Positions 1-6,966 of a stretch of 9,394 nt of DNA are shown piece after piece. Below the pieces are notes generated by a model. It ran no database searches. It was not told where the DNA came from and saw only the letters and a list, made by a program, of their open reading frames with translations. Both the position numbers and the translations under genes were made by a program. Source of the DNA: CAWKZT01 sp963854565 (lineage in GTDB: Bacteria > Actinomycetota > Acidimicrobiia > Acidimicrobiales > JAHEJN01); assembly GCA_963854565.1 (NCBI GenBank), contig CAWKZT010000065.1:1-9394 (forward strand), in the 5' to 3' direction. The first letter of the stretch is position 1; each line of letters starts with the position of its first letter.

Positions 1-1
1 G

Positions 2-814
2 ACCGCTTTTGGGCGACCGGTCCTTTCGGCGATAGACGATGCGGTAGTGGCTCTGGGTCAGCGTTCCGAGGTTCGCTACGATGCTGTGGTCGGCGGTAAG
101 GCAGCCCCTTTCTCGTTGCGTGACCTCGACGGCAAGATGCACCAGCTGGCCGATCACGCTGGCAAGAAAAAGCTGCTTATTGCTTTCGCCAGTTGGTGAG
201 GATGCCGCTACGACCTGCCCGGGTGGCAGGCACTTAACGACGAATTAGCGGAGTTCGGTTTCCAGGCCATAGCGGTGGCCTTCGATGACACAGTCGAGGC
301 TGTGCAGGAGTTTGCCGAGGGGATCACCATTCCGGTGTTGCTCGATCGCCAGCACGTGGTTTCGGAGCTATACGCCATTAGTAATGTCCCGACGGTGATC
401 TGGATTGATGAAGACGACAACATCGTCCGTCCTAACGGCGTGGGTTTCAGCATCGATATGTTCAAGGAGTTCACGGGGTTCGACTCAACCGAGCATCTCG
501 ATGCCATCCGGGCTTGGGTACGCAACGACGTGGTCGATGTCGCTTTCGCTGATGCGAAAGACGAGGTCGGCGATCTGAGTGACGACGAAGTAAACGCGCG
601 TCTACATTTTCGCGTTGCGGCCTATCTGGCACGCCAGGGCGACGACGTGGCCGCGGCCCGTCACTTCGCTGCGGCAGGCGAGTTGGCACCCAACGACTTC
701 ACGATTCGACGAGCGGCGATGCCGTTGCAAGATGTTGATCCCTTCGGCGAAAAGTTCTTTGAGCTGTATGGCGAGTGGGCGTCCAATGGATCGCCCTATC
801 ACGGCATCCGTTAA
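2..814 (+). CDS. Redoxin/TlpA-like thioredoxin-fold protein, putative selenoprotein with in-frame TGA (5' partial)
   Basis: The frame is open from the left edge (base 2) to TAA at 812-814, about 270 residues, interrupted only by TGA at 197-199 (residue 66 of the visible part). Translation on both sides is one continuous redoxin domain: APFSLRDLDG near residues 35-44, a hydrophobic strand LLIAFASW (58-65), then TGA-Gly-Cys-Arg, then YDLPGWQAL, and the cis-proline signature NVPTVIWID further on. In thioredoxin-fold proteins the residue after that Trp is the attacking cysteine, so UGA is best read as selenocysteine, giving a U-G-C motif. Cys68 is the only cysteine visible. After the fold comes a TPR-like helical tail (ARLHFRVAAYLARQGD onward) ending in GIR. 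The start is probably outside the window; GTG at 47 or 86 is possible but has no ribosome site. It lies 43 bases before a DUF4395 gene. Seen: the frame and motif. Inferred: Sec decoding and a thiol-disulfide or peroxide reductase role. Alternatives are a sequencing error for TGC/TGT or a nonsense mutation. Confidence 0.85.
197..199 (+). other. Candidate selenocysteine codon (UGA)
   Basis: TGA in frame with the redoxin gene on both sides. It replaces the catalytic first cysteine of the thioredoxin active site, between Trp65 and Gly66+1/Cys68. A random nonsense mutation or sequencing error would have no reason to hit this codon. TGC or TGT to TGA is a single-base change, so a read error at a cysteine codon remains the main alternative. 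Confidence 0.78.
205..251 (+). promoter_or_regulatory. Bacterial SECIS-like hairpin
   Basis: A perfect 6-bp stem CCTGCC (214-219) / GGCAGG (225-230) closes a 5-base loop CGGGT (220-224). The loop starts 20 bases after the TGA, contains GGT, and has G in its second position. A lower 6-bp stem, CCGCTA (205-210) with TAGCGG (246-251), encloses it through an asymmetric internal loop. Bacterial SECIS elements lie in the coding region just after UGA, with a short upper stem-loop whose guanines in the loop are bound by SelB; the E. coli fdhF element has a similar 17-base upper stem-loop and similar spacing. The fit in position and loop is good, but GC-rich DNA forms hairpins easily and no folding energy was computed. 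Confidence 0.6.
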
Positions 815-844
815 ACCCGAGTTGTTTGGTCGGGATTAGCGGTA

Positions 845-850
845 TACCCT
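845..850 (+). promoter_or_regulatory. Possible -10 box for leaderless DUF4395 transcript
   Basis: TACCCT matches the actinobacterial -10 pattern TAnnnT and ends 7 bases before the GTG start at 858, the spacing expected when transcription begins at the start codon. There is no Shine-Dalgarno sequence upstream of that GTG, which fits leaderless expression. If used, it would allow the DUF4395 gene to be transcribed independently of the redoxin gene. No clear -35 box is seen. Confidence 0.35.
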
Positions 851-857
851 CGACAAC

Positions 858-1352
858 GTGAAAACGTTGTTCAGCTTCCCCGACCCAGTCAACGAGGTGT
901 CAGCCCGCTTGGTGGCCACCGGCGTGGTGCTGTTGACACTCACCTTGTTACTCACGACGACACCTTGGCTGTTGTGGCCGTTGACGTACGGCTTCGTGGC
1001 TCGCGCGCTCACGGGCCCGACACTTAGCCCCTTGGGGCAATTCATTACCCGGGTAGTTACCCCTGCGGCCCCATTCGCTGTGAAGGACGTTCCCGGTCCG
1101 CCGAAACGCTTCGCCCAAGCCATTGGCGCCACACTGTCGGCGGCCGCTCTAGTGGCTCACACTGTGTTCGGGGCCACCACACTGGCTTATGTGTTAGTAG
1201 CCATGATTACCGCCGCCGCAAGCCTCGAAGCTTTTGTGGGCTATTGCCTGGGCTGCAAGATCTTCGGTCTGCTTATGCGCGCTGGCGTTATCCCCGAGGA
1301 GATCTGCGAGGCCTGCAACGACCTCAGTAGGTCGCCTGCTTTCGCCCAATAG
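858..1352 (+). CDS. DUF4395 family integral membrane protein
   Basis: 164 residues, GTG start, TAG stop. The opening FPDPVNEVSARLVATGVV, the central GFVARALTGPTLSPLGQF, the VPGPPKRFAQAIG turn and the closing GYCLGCKIFGLLMRAGVIP are hallmarks of DUF4395 proteins. Hydrophobic segments lie near residues 18-45 and 87-125, with a polar loop containing the PGPPKRFAQ motif between them. The C-terminal part carries two CxxC pairs, CLGC (130-133) and CEAC (150-153), which could be redox-active or bind metal. The family has no established biochemical function, but members occur beside thioredoxin-like or rhodanese genes. Here it follows a redoxin gene by 43 bases on the same strand, so a role as membrane partner in thiol or sulfur redox traffic is inferred. 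GTG at 858 is chosen because the conserved N-terminal motif begins right after it. Confidence 0.85.
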   Translation: MKTLFSFPDPVNEVSARLVATGVVLLTLTLLLTTTPWLLWPLTYGFVARALTGPTLSPLGQFITRVVTPAAPFAVKDVPGPPKRFAQAIGATLSAAALVAHTVFGATTLAYVLVAMITAAASLEAFVGYCLGCKIFGLLMRAGVIPEEICEACNDLSRSPAFAQ

Positions 1353-1408
1353 ATAAGTTGTCCTAGACCTGGGGCATGAATCGCCGTATTTTCCGACGGT
1401 AGTTTGAT

Positions 1409-2182
1409 CTACAAGATCTGACTCAGGAAAAGCTTGGTGCGATCGCTCTCTGGGGCGGTGAAGAAGGGCTCGGGTTGGTTGATTTCGACCACCGCACCTT
1501 CCTCCATGAAGACCACACGGTCGGCTACTTCGCGAGCGAAGCCCATCTCGTGGGTCACTACGATCATGGTCATGCCTTCGCGGGCCAGCACCTTCATGAC
1601 GTCCAATACCTCGGAAATCATTTCGGGGTCAAGGGCCGACGTGGGCTCATCGAACAACATGATCTTGGGTTCCATCGCCAAAGAGCGGGCAATTGCAACT
1701 CGCTGTTGCTGACCACCGGAAAGCTGACCGGGGAACTTTTCGGCCTGCTCGGGGATACCAACGCGCTCTAGAAGCGCCATGGCCAAGTCGATGGCCTCGG
1801 CCTTTGGCTTCTTGCGAACCCAGATCGGCGCCAAAGTTACATTTTCGAGCACCGTTAGGTGCGGGAACAAGTTGAAACTCTGGAAGACCATTCCGACTTC
1901 GGAACGGACCTTGTCGATGTTGCGCAGGTCGTTGGTGAGCTCAATGCCGTCAACGATGATGTCACCTTCTTGGTGAACCTCAAGACGGTTGATGCATCGG
2001 ATCAGGGTTGACTTTCCCGAGCCAGATGGTCCGAGTACGACCATTACCTCACGGTCTTTGACCACAAGGTCAATGCCATTCAGGGCCTGGAAGTCACCAA
2101 ACCATTTCTTTACGCCTCGACAGATGATGATGTCGTCGCGGGCGGCCATTTCGGGGGTTAGAGCTGTATCGGGCGCAATCAT
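1409..2182 (-). CDS. aapP: Amino-acid ABC transporter ATP-binding protein (AapP/GlnQ-like)
   Basis: 257 residues with all ABC ATPase motifs: Walker A GPSGSGKST (51-59), Q-loop Gln101 in VFQSFNLFPHLT, signature LSGGQQQR (154-161), Walker B IMLFDEP (174-180), D-loop SALD (182-185) and switch His211 in VVTHEMGFA. The length and the FNLFPHLTVLENV and HEMGFAREVADRVVFM stretches are those of the polar-amino-acid uptake ATPases. It hydrolyses ATP in the cytoplasm to drive the two permeases encoded upstream. The ATG at 2182 has GGAGG 7 bases upstream, which fixes the start. It is the last gene of the transporter cluster, 73 bases after the AapM-like permease, and it converges with the DUF4395 gene (56 bases apart). 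The symbol follows from cluster order and family; glnQ would be an equally fair label. Confidence 0.93.
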   Translation of the reverse strand: MIAPDTALTPEMAARDDIIICRGVKKWFGDFQALNGIDLVVKDREVMVVLGPSGSGKSTLIRCINRLEVHQEGDIIVDGIELTNDLRNIDKVRSEVGMVFQSFNLFPHLTVLENVTLAPIWVRKKPKAEAIDLAMALLERVGIPEQAEKFPGQLSGGQQQRVAIARSLAMEPKIMLFDEPTSALDPEMISEVLDVMKVLAREGMTMIVVTHEMGFAREVADRVVFMEEGAVVEINQPEPFFTAPESDRTKLFLSQIL

Positions 2183-2189
2183 GAGGCTG

Positions 2190-2194
2190 CCTCC
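2190..2194 (-). promoter_or_regulatory. Shine-Dalgarno site of the ATPase gene
   Basis: GGAGG on the minus strand, 7 bases before ATG 2182. A clear ribosome site that decides this start and shows the gene is translated independently of the permease upstream. Confidence 0.75.
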
Positions 2195-2255
2195 AGGTGG
2201 TGAGCGAGTGATGGGAAAATTGAATGTGAGATTAGGGAAAGAGTCATGGTTAGCC

Positions 2256-4139
2256 TTAATCGCCTACGTCGAGTTTGGTCTCTAGTCGTCGAGACGCTCG
2301 AGACATCGAGTACGCGAACACCCAGTACACGAAGCAAACAAACAGCAACGCTGGCCGTTTCTGGCCTTGGAATACTGACTGGGCTGGGATTGTCGAGTTA
2401 CCAATACGCAACAGGTCGAATCCGCCGACTATGGCGATGAGCGACGTTTCCTTGAACGTACCAATGGCCTGACCAACCAGGTTAGGAATGGTGACCCGCA
2501 AGGCCTGCGGCAACACGATAAGCAGCGTTCGTTGCACAGTGGTAAGCCCCAAAGAATCGGAGGCCTCGTATTGCCCTTTGCGAATCGCCTGTAGCCCGCC
2601 ACGAATATTCTCCGCCATATAGGCGCCTGAGAACAGCGTATAGCCGACAAAGATGGCTCCGAGTTCGGAGATCGTCATGCCATTAGGCAAGAACAGGTTG
2701 AGCATAATCGAGAAGAAGAACAACACCGTAATAAGCGGGATGCCTCGAATGAACTCGATGTAGACGGTCGACATGACTCGGAACAGTGGCAGCTTGGACG
2801 TACGAGCCAAAGCCATCAAGATTCCCAGCGGGAATGAGGCGAGGAACACGTAGTAGGCAATAGCCACTGTGAGCACGAATCCACCCAGGAATGGCGGAGC
2901 AGCGATGTCGAGGGTGGACGGCGTGTTGACTCCGGTGATGAGCCAATGGGATATGGCTATAAAGCCAATCCAGCCATAGGCAAAGCGGCGTCGGGCCGCT
3001 GGTTCACCGGAGAAGGTGGGTGCCATCAATACGGCAAAGGAAAGCATCAGGAAAGTGATGCGAGCTTTTTGCAGCATTGATTCCCAGCCGAACAGATGCC
3101 CGCTGCCAAGGCCGGCGGTAAGCCAGTTGTAGGCCGCAAAGAACAACAAGACGGCGCCGACGACCCGGGCTAGCTCGCCTCGTCCGGGTTTGGCTAGTGC
3201 GTAGAGCAAAGCACCGCCCCCGAGACCGAAGGCCAAGGCCATCGGGATATCGACACGGAACACGTAACCCATGTCGAACGCTGGATCGCGCAACACATGG
3301 AAGATGAGGAACGATGGTCCCACGATCCACCAAATGACCATCACCATTCGGTAGCTCCCTTCGGGGATGAACTGGCGGAGCCAGCGACCCACGAAGTAGG
3401 CACCGACGAGGAGCAGCATCATGTAGGTCCAGGGAACCTTGGTGCTGGTCGCCACGGTGCCGCTCTCGTTGATGACTTCACCATCAGCGAACTCGTAGCG
3501 GCCGAAAGGAACCAGCCACAGGAATGCCACAACTGCTCCAGCAAAGGCATAGAGCACGGTGGTGAACTTAATCCAAATCTTATGTGGTTCGTGAACGAAG
3601 TTCAGTACACCGAGACCGAGTGCTATGAGTAGTGCGGCCAGAAGGAAGGTGCCCAACCGCAGGCCCGACGGCATACCGTCGACCTTTTGTAGTGGTGCAA
3701 ATCCGAATCCGACGGTGCACATGAACCAGATCATCGCTAAGAACCCACCGCCAGCAGTAGTGCTGATGGCCATTTTGCGGAGCGAGAAATCGGGTTTAGC
3801 GTTCCAGGCTCCCATGGTGAACATAGCTGCCACGATGATGACGCCTAGACAGAACCAAACACGGATGAACTGTTCGGCCGGGTAGTTGTACCCGAACAGC
3901 AGTCGCATATTGGTCGTTACCGATGTCCAGTCAGACGCTTCGGCGAAGATCAAACTGAGCAACCAGCGCACAATCGACAACATCAGTCCGGTGAACAAGA
4001 ACGTTTGGATCGTGTTGGACTTGCTGGAGAATAGGTTCTCCTTTAGCCAGCGTCGCGGTGCAACAATAGGAATCTCGGGCCGAGTGTTTGTTAGTGGCTC
4101 TTCGGAATCGTCAGCTACGAGTATTTGTGTGTCGCTCAT
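2256..4139 (-). CDS. aapM: General L-amino-acid ABC permease, AapM-like, enlarged N-terminal membrane region
   Basis: 627 residues. The C-terminal part (about 415-620) is a BPD-type amino-acid permease domain: FLGGFVLTVAIAYYVF, YIEFIRGIPLITVLFF and the EAA loop EASDSLGLTTVQRTLLIVLP (525-544) that docks on the ATPase, then SLIAIVGGFDLL. The N-terminal RRWLKENLFSS and the NMRLLFGYNYPAEQF stretch match AapM-type permeases of the Aap/Bzt systems. AapM proteins are usually about 380-430 residues; here the region 90-410 adds roughly eight to nine extra hydrophobic segments before the permease domain. The ATG at 4139 starts 1 base after the TGA of the AapQ-like gene, with GGAG about 7-10 bases upstream inside that gene, so the two are probably translationally coupled. 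It forms the QM heterodimer in the cytoplasmic membrane. The role of the extra helices is unknown. Confidence 0.9.
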   Translation of the reverse strand: MSDTQILVADDSEEPLTNTRPEIPIVAPRRWLKENLFSSKSNTIQTFLFTGLMLSIVRWLLSLIFAEASDWTSVTTNMRLLFGYNYPAEQFIRVWFCLGVIIVAAMFTMGAWNAKPDFSLRKMAISTTAGGGFLAMIWFMCTVGFGFAPLQKVDGMPSGLRLGTFLLAALLIALGLGVLNFVHEPHKIWIKFTTVLYAFAGAVVAFLWLVPFGRYEFADGEVINESGTVATSTKVPWTYMMLLLVGAYFVGRWLRQFIPEGSYRMVMVIWWIVGPSFLIFHVLRDPAFDMGYVFRVDIPMALAFGLGGGALLYALAKPGRGELARVVGAVLLFFAAYNWLTAGLGSGHLFGWESMLQKARITFLMLSFAVLMAPTFSGEPAARRRFAYGWIGFIAISHWLITGVNTPSTLDIAAPPFLGGFVLTVAIAYYVFLASFPLGILMALARTSKLPLFRVMSTVYIEFIRGIPLITVLFFFSIMLNLFLPNGMTISELGAIFVGYTLFSGAYMAENIRGGLQAIRKGQYEASDSLGLTTVQRTLLIVLPQALRVTIPNLVGQAIGTFKETSLIAIVGGFDLLRIGNSTIPAQSVFQGQKRPALLFVCFVYWVFAYSMSRASRRLETKLDVGD

Positions 4140-4140
4140 A

Positions 4141-5673
4141 TCATCGCTCCACGATCGCTAGTTTGCGGTTAATTGTGTTGACCACGAAGGAAATAGTCAG
4201 CGAAAGACTCAAGAAGAAGGCGATCCAAATAGCGAAGACTGCCAAGGTCTGATTGTTCTTGTTGTAGACCGACTGGCCTACCTGCACCACATCGGACAAT
4301 CCCACCGCGATAGCTAGCGAGGTGTTCTTGGTGATGTTGAGGTACTGGTTGCCAAGCGGTGGCATCACAACTCGGAATGCTTGGGGCAAGATGACCTTGC
4401 GCAGCGCTTGTGAGCGGCTAAGCCCCACTGCGGCGGCGGCCTCGGACTGGCCCTTAGGCACTGCCAAAATTCCACCACGCACGATTTCGGCAATGAACGA
4501 CGCCGTGTAGAACACCAGGCCCATGAACAAGGCCGTGAACCCCACCGTCATGGTGAGCCCCGTCTTGGCGTAGTTGGTGATGTTGTTGTCGGTAACCGAA
4601 GGCAACATGGCATCGAATGGGCGAGCGCCGCGGCCACCGCCGAACTTGTCGCCAGCGACGCCAAAGAAGTCGCTGCCGGAATGGATAATCCAGCTGGACA
4701 ATCCCGGCCATGCCTTCCAGAAGAATGCGACCGCGAGCATTGCCATCACACCCGCAAAAATCATGCGGAACCAGTCGTCATCGTCAAGCTTGGCTAGGCC
4801 AGCTGGGGTGCGGCGGCTGTTGAGGAAGCGACGGATGAATTCTACGGCGCCAGCAATGGCGATAAGGCTGAGCGCTGTCTGCATCAGGCCGCGAGGGATA
4901 TCGCCCCAGATATCGGAGATCTCGTCGAATACGGGTCCGAGGAACGACATGATGGGATTGATAATTGTGGCTACTACGGCGGCAACGATCGTGAGGACGA
5001 AGAGCTTGGTGGCGATCCTTTGGTTGCCGCCTTCTCGATCCTGCTTGGCGTGCAACTTCCGTCTGGTAAACAAGAGGCCGGCGGTAAACACCAGCATGAG
5101 TGTGGCCCACTGGTAGAACCCATCGGCCAAGAAGATTCGAGGGACGGAGATGCCCTTCTTCGTAAAGAAGAATGATCCACCCAATTTTCCGGACTCGGGC
5201 GTGAGCTTGCCGAGCTGGGAGATGATGGCAAACCACAAGATGATCTGCACTAGTACGGGGATGTTGCGTAGCGTCTCAATAAAGATACCAGCGGCCTTGT
5301 TTGCTACCCAGTTGTTGGACAGACGGGCGAGACCGACCATGACTCCTAGAATCGTGGAGGCAACAATGCCAAGCCCGGCGAGACGCAGGGTGTTGACCAT
5401 GCCGACCCAGAGTGCTCGACCTGCCGTGTCGGGTTGGGTATCGATGCCTTCGCCTGGTTGAAAGTTGGCGGGACCTTCGATGAAGTTGAAGCTGGGATCC
5501 AGGTTCTTATCTATCAGGTTCTGCCGGGCCTCTTTGGCTAAGAACCAGAACGCACCGACGACCAGGGCCAGCACAACGATTTGGACGGCCCATTTAAGAA
5601 ACGTGATATTGCGCCAAATTGGCGGTTTATGTCCGGCTGTGTGCGCTAATGAAGATTGAGCTGTATCGGTCAC
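4141..5673 (-). CDS. aapQ: General L-amino-acid ABC permease, AapQ-like, with long central insertion
   Basis: 510 residues from a GTG at 5673. The N-terminus (IWRNITFLKWAVQIVVL) and the first permease block (ALWVGMVNTLRLAG to IFIETLRNIPVLVQIILW, about 87-148) match AapQ. The second block (about 370-505) holds FIAEIVRGGILAVPKGQSEA, the EAA loop EAAAAVGLSRSQALRKVILP, the NQYLNITKNTSLAIAVG motif and a TINRK ending. Between them lies an insertion of about 200 residues with several predicted helices and a glycine-rich loop (GDKFGGGRGARP); ordinary AapQ is about 400 residues with a shorter insertion. An ATG at 5745 would add 24 residues that do not resemble the family, so GTG 5673 is preferred though its ribosome site is weak. 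It ends in TGA, 1 base before the AapM-like start. The TGA here shows UGA works as a stop in this genome. Confidence 0.88.
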   Translation of the reverse strand: MTDTAQSSLAHTAGHKPPIWRNITFLKWAVQIVVLALVVGAFWFLAKEARQNLIDKNLDPSFNFIEGPANFQPGEGIDTQPDTAGRALWVGMVNTLRLAGLGIVASTILGVMVGLARLSNNWVANKAAGIFIETLRNIPVLVQIILWFAIISQLGKLTPESGKLGGSFFFTKKGISVPRIFLADGFYQWATLMLVFTAGLLFTRRKLHAKQDREGGNQRIATKLFVLTIVAAVVATIINPIMSFLGPVFDEISDIWGDIPRGLMQTALSLIAIAGAVEFIRRFLNSRRTPAGLAKLDDDDWFRMIFAGVMAMLAVAFFWKAWPGLSSWIIHSGSDFFGVAGDKFGGGRGARPFDAMLPSVTDNNITNYAKTGLTMTVGFTALFMGLVFYTASFIAEIVRGGILAVPKGQSEAAAAVGLSRSQALRKVILPQAFRVVMPPLGNQYLNITKNTSLAIAVGLSDVVQVGQSVYNKNNQTLAVFAIWIAFFLSLSLTISFVVNTINRKLAIVER

Positions 5674-5782
5674 TCGGTCTATGCCCCCAGGCTTCGACGT
5701 TGGCGAATCGAAGAAACGTAGCGCAATCACCCAACTCGCGCACATTGAACGTGCAACAGCGCATAAATTTTGTCGAAAACGA

Positions 5783-5818
5783 CGAAGGCTGGCCCTCCCT
5801 CGGGAGGACCAGCCTTCG
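5783..5818 (-). terminator. Terminator-like hairpin between binding-protein and permease genes
   Basis: A 10-bp perfect stem (5783-5792 with 5809-5818) continues, after one mismatch, into a further CCTCC/GGAGG stem with a CTCG loop. On the minus strand it is followed by a short T-rich stretch (GTTTTC, then AAAATTT). It sits 27 bases after the stop of the binding-protein gene. Such hairpins commonly end most transcripts after a highly expressed binding protein while letting some read into the permease genes. The plus-strand side has no T-run, so it most likely serves the minus strand. Confidence 0.75.
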
Positions 5819-5844
5819 CAGATACTGCTAACTAATAGCTAAAA

Positions 5845-6942
5845 TTAGCGAGCTGGTGGTGGGTAAATGAGACCACCATCGAGCCAGTTAGCGTTGGCCG
5901 AACCCTCACGGGTAAGACCAAGTGGTACAAGGCTACGACTGAATATTTCGTCGTAGTTACCAACCTGGCTAATGACGTTGTAGAACGCATCGGCACTGAG
6001 GCCCATGATCGTCTGCAATTCGCCTTCGCCACCAAGCAAACGAACCATTTCGAGGTTCTCGCCGACAAGAGCGTCATCTACGTCATCCATGCCAACGTTA
6101 TTTTCGTCAGCAATGAAGGTGGCGTATACGGCCCAGTTGACTGCGTCAGACCAAGCGGAGTCGTTCTGTGCGTAAACAGGACCAAGTGGTTCCTTGGAGA
6201 TAGGCGTGGCTGGGAAGATGACCCAGTCCTGATCGGCCGGCTCTTGTACAGCCTTACGACCTACAAGGCCCGAACCATCAGTGGTGATGATGTCACATAC
6301 GCCATCGATGTAAGCCTGTGTTACCTGGTCGAAGTCCTCGAACGTGTTCAAGGTGATATCGATGCCAAGCTGGCCAGCCTGCTCGGAGATGTTGGTCTCG
6401 GTGGTGGTACCAGCGTTGGTGCAGATAACGGTACCGTCGACGTCAGCAACGCCAGAAGCAGTGGTGAAGCCATCGCTGGCACGGCCCATAAGCTGCTGAC
6501 CGTCGAAGTAAGTGGTGGGACCGAAGTCCATGCCTACTTCGGTGTCACGGCTCTGGGTCCAGGTGCTGTTACGCATGAGAACGTCAACGTCACCGGTCAA
6601 GACAGCGGTGAAGCGCTCGGCTGCGGTAAGAGCAATGAATTCAACGGCATTGGCATCACCAAGAACGGCGGCTGCTACTACACGGCAGTAGTCAGCGTCA
6701 AGGCCGGAGATGGTTCCGTCAGGAGCGGTTTCAGAGAAACCAACCGACACGCCGGAAACACCACAGTTAAGGGTTCCACGAGCCTGAACAGCAGCAAGAA
6801 TGCCACCGTCCTGGGTGAGTTCTACGTCGTCGGCTGGTGCGTCGGCTACAGCGTCGGGTGATGAATCGCTACCACAGGCCGCAGCAAGCAGGCCAAAGGT
6901 AACGAGGACGGCTAGAAGACCTAGCCATTTACGGTTTAACAT
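5845..6942 (-). CDS. aapJ: General L-amino-acid ABC transporter substrate-binding lipoprotein (AapJ-like)
   Basis: 365 residues. It opens with a lipoprotein signal peptide: MLNRKW, a hydrophobic stretch to residue 20 and the lipobox LAAAC with Cys23, followed by an acidic, Ala/Asp-rich linker (24-45). The mature part has AapJ hallmarks: VQARGTLNCGVS (52-63), GLDADYCRVVAAAVLGDA (80-97), RFTAVLTGDVDVLMRNSTWT (110-129), YFDGQQLM and GTTTETN (178-184). It binds L-amino acids outside the cell and delivers them to the QM permeases; proteobacterial AapJ is a free periplasmic protein, so the lipid anchor fits a single-membrane host. ATG 6942 is chosen because GGAGG lies 5 bases upstream and the signal peptide starts there; a frame extension to 7068 has no ribosome site and spoils the signal peptide. 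First gene of the cluster; the substrate range is inferred from family only. Confidence 0.93.
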   Translation of the reverse strand: MLNRKWLGLLAVLVTFGLLAAACGSDSSPDAVADAPADDVELTQDGGILAAVQARGTLNCGVSGVSVGFSETAPDGTISGLDADYCRVVAAAVLGDANAVEFIALTAAERFTAVLTGDVDVLMRNSTWTQSRDTEVGMDFGPTTYFDGQQLMGRASDGFTTASGVADVDGTVICTNAGTTTETNISEQAGQLGIDITLNTFEDFDQVTQAYIDGVCDIITTDGSGLVGRKAVQEPADQDWVIFPATPISKEPLGPVYAQNDSAWSDAVNWAVYATFIADENNVGMDDVDDALVGENLEMVRLLGGEGELQTIMGLSADAFYNVISQVGNYDEIFSRSLVPLGLTREGSANANWLDGGLIYPPPAR

Positions 6943-6945
6943 GAA

Positions 6946-6952
6946 CCCCTCC
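6946..6952 (-). promoter_or_regulatory. Shine-Dalgarno site of the binding-protein gene, inside an inverted repeat
   Basis: GGAGGGG on the minus strand just before ATG 6942. It overlaps an inverted repeat CCCTC-TG-GAGGG (6947-6958) that extends, with one mismatch, by AAC/GTT. A small hairpin there could partly cover the ribosome site; with four bases left in the loop the stem is short, so the effect is uncertain. Confidence 0.6.
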
Positions 6953-6966
6953 AGAGGGTGTTGAAG

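Noticed and set aside
2..814. Redoxin as a pseudogene with a nonsense mutation
   Set aside because: The frame is otherwise intact on both sides with conserved motifs, and the stop sits exactly on the catalytic position with a hairpin after it. A sequencing error at a Cys codon cannot be fully excluded.
2..814. Genome-wide reassignment of UGA to an amino acid
   Set aside because: The AapQ-like permease (TGA at 4141-4143) and the glycosyltransferase (TGA at 8736-8738) end at TGA where their families end and where the next gene starts.
275..814. Redoxin gene starting at 275
   Set aside because: That start would remove the active site and half of the thioredoxin fold, and there is no ribosome site there.
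1353..1408. Bidirectional terminator between the DUF4395 and ATPase genes
   Set aside because: Only a 4-bp CCGT/ACGG pairing is visible, with no T-run; too weak to call.
4574..5116. 180-residue plus-strand frame opposite the AapQ-like permease
   Set aside because: Antisense shadow of a clear permease; no recognisable domain or ribosome site.
6244..6861. 205-residue plus-strand frame opposite the receptor gene
   Set aside because: It is antisense to a well-supported AapJ-like gene, has low-complexity composition and shows no family motif.
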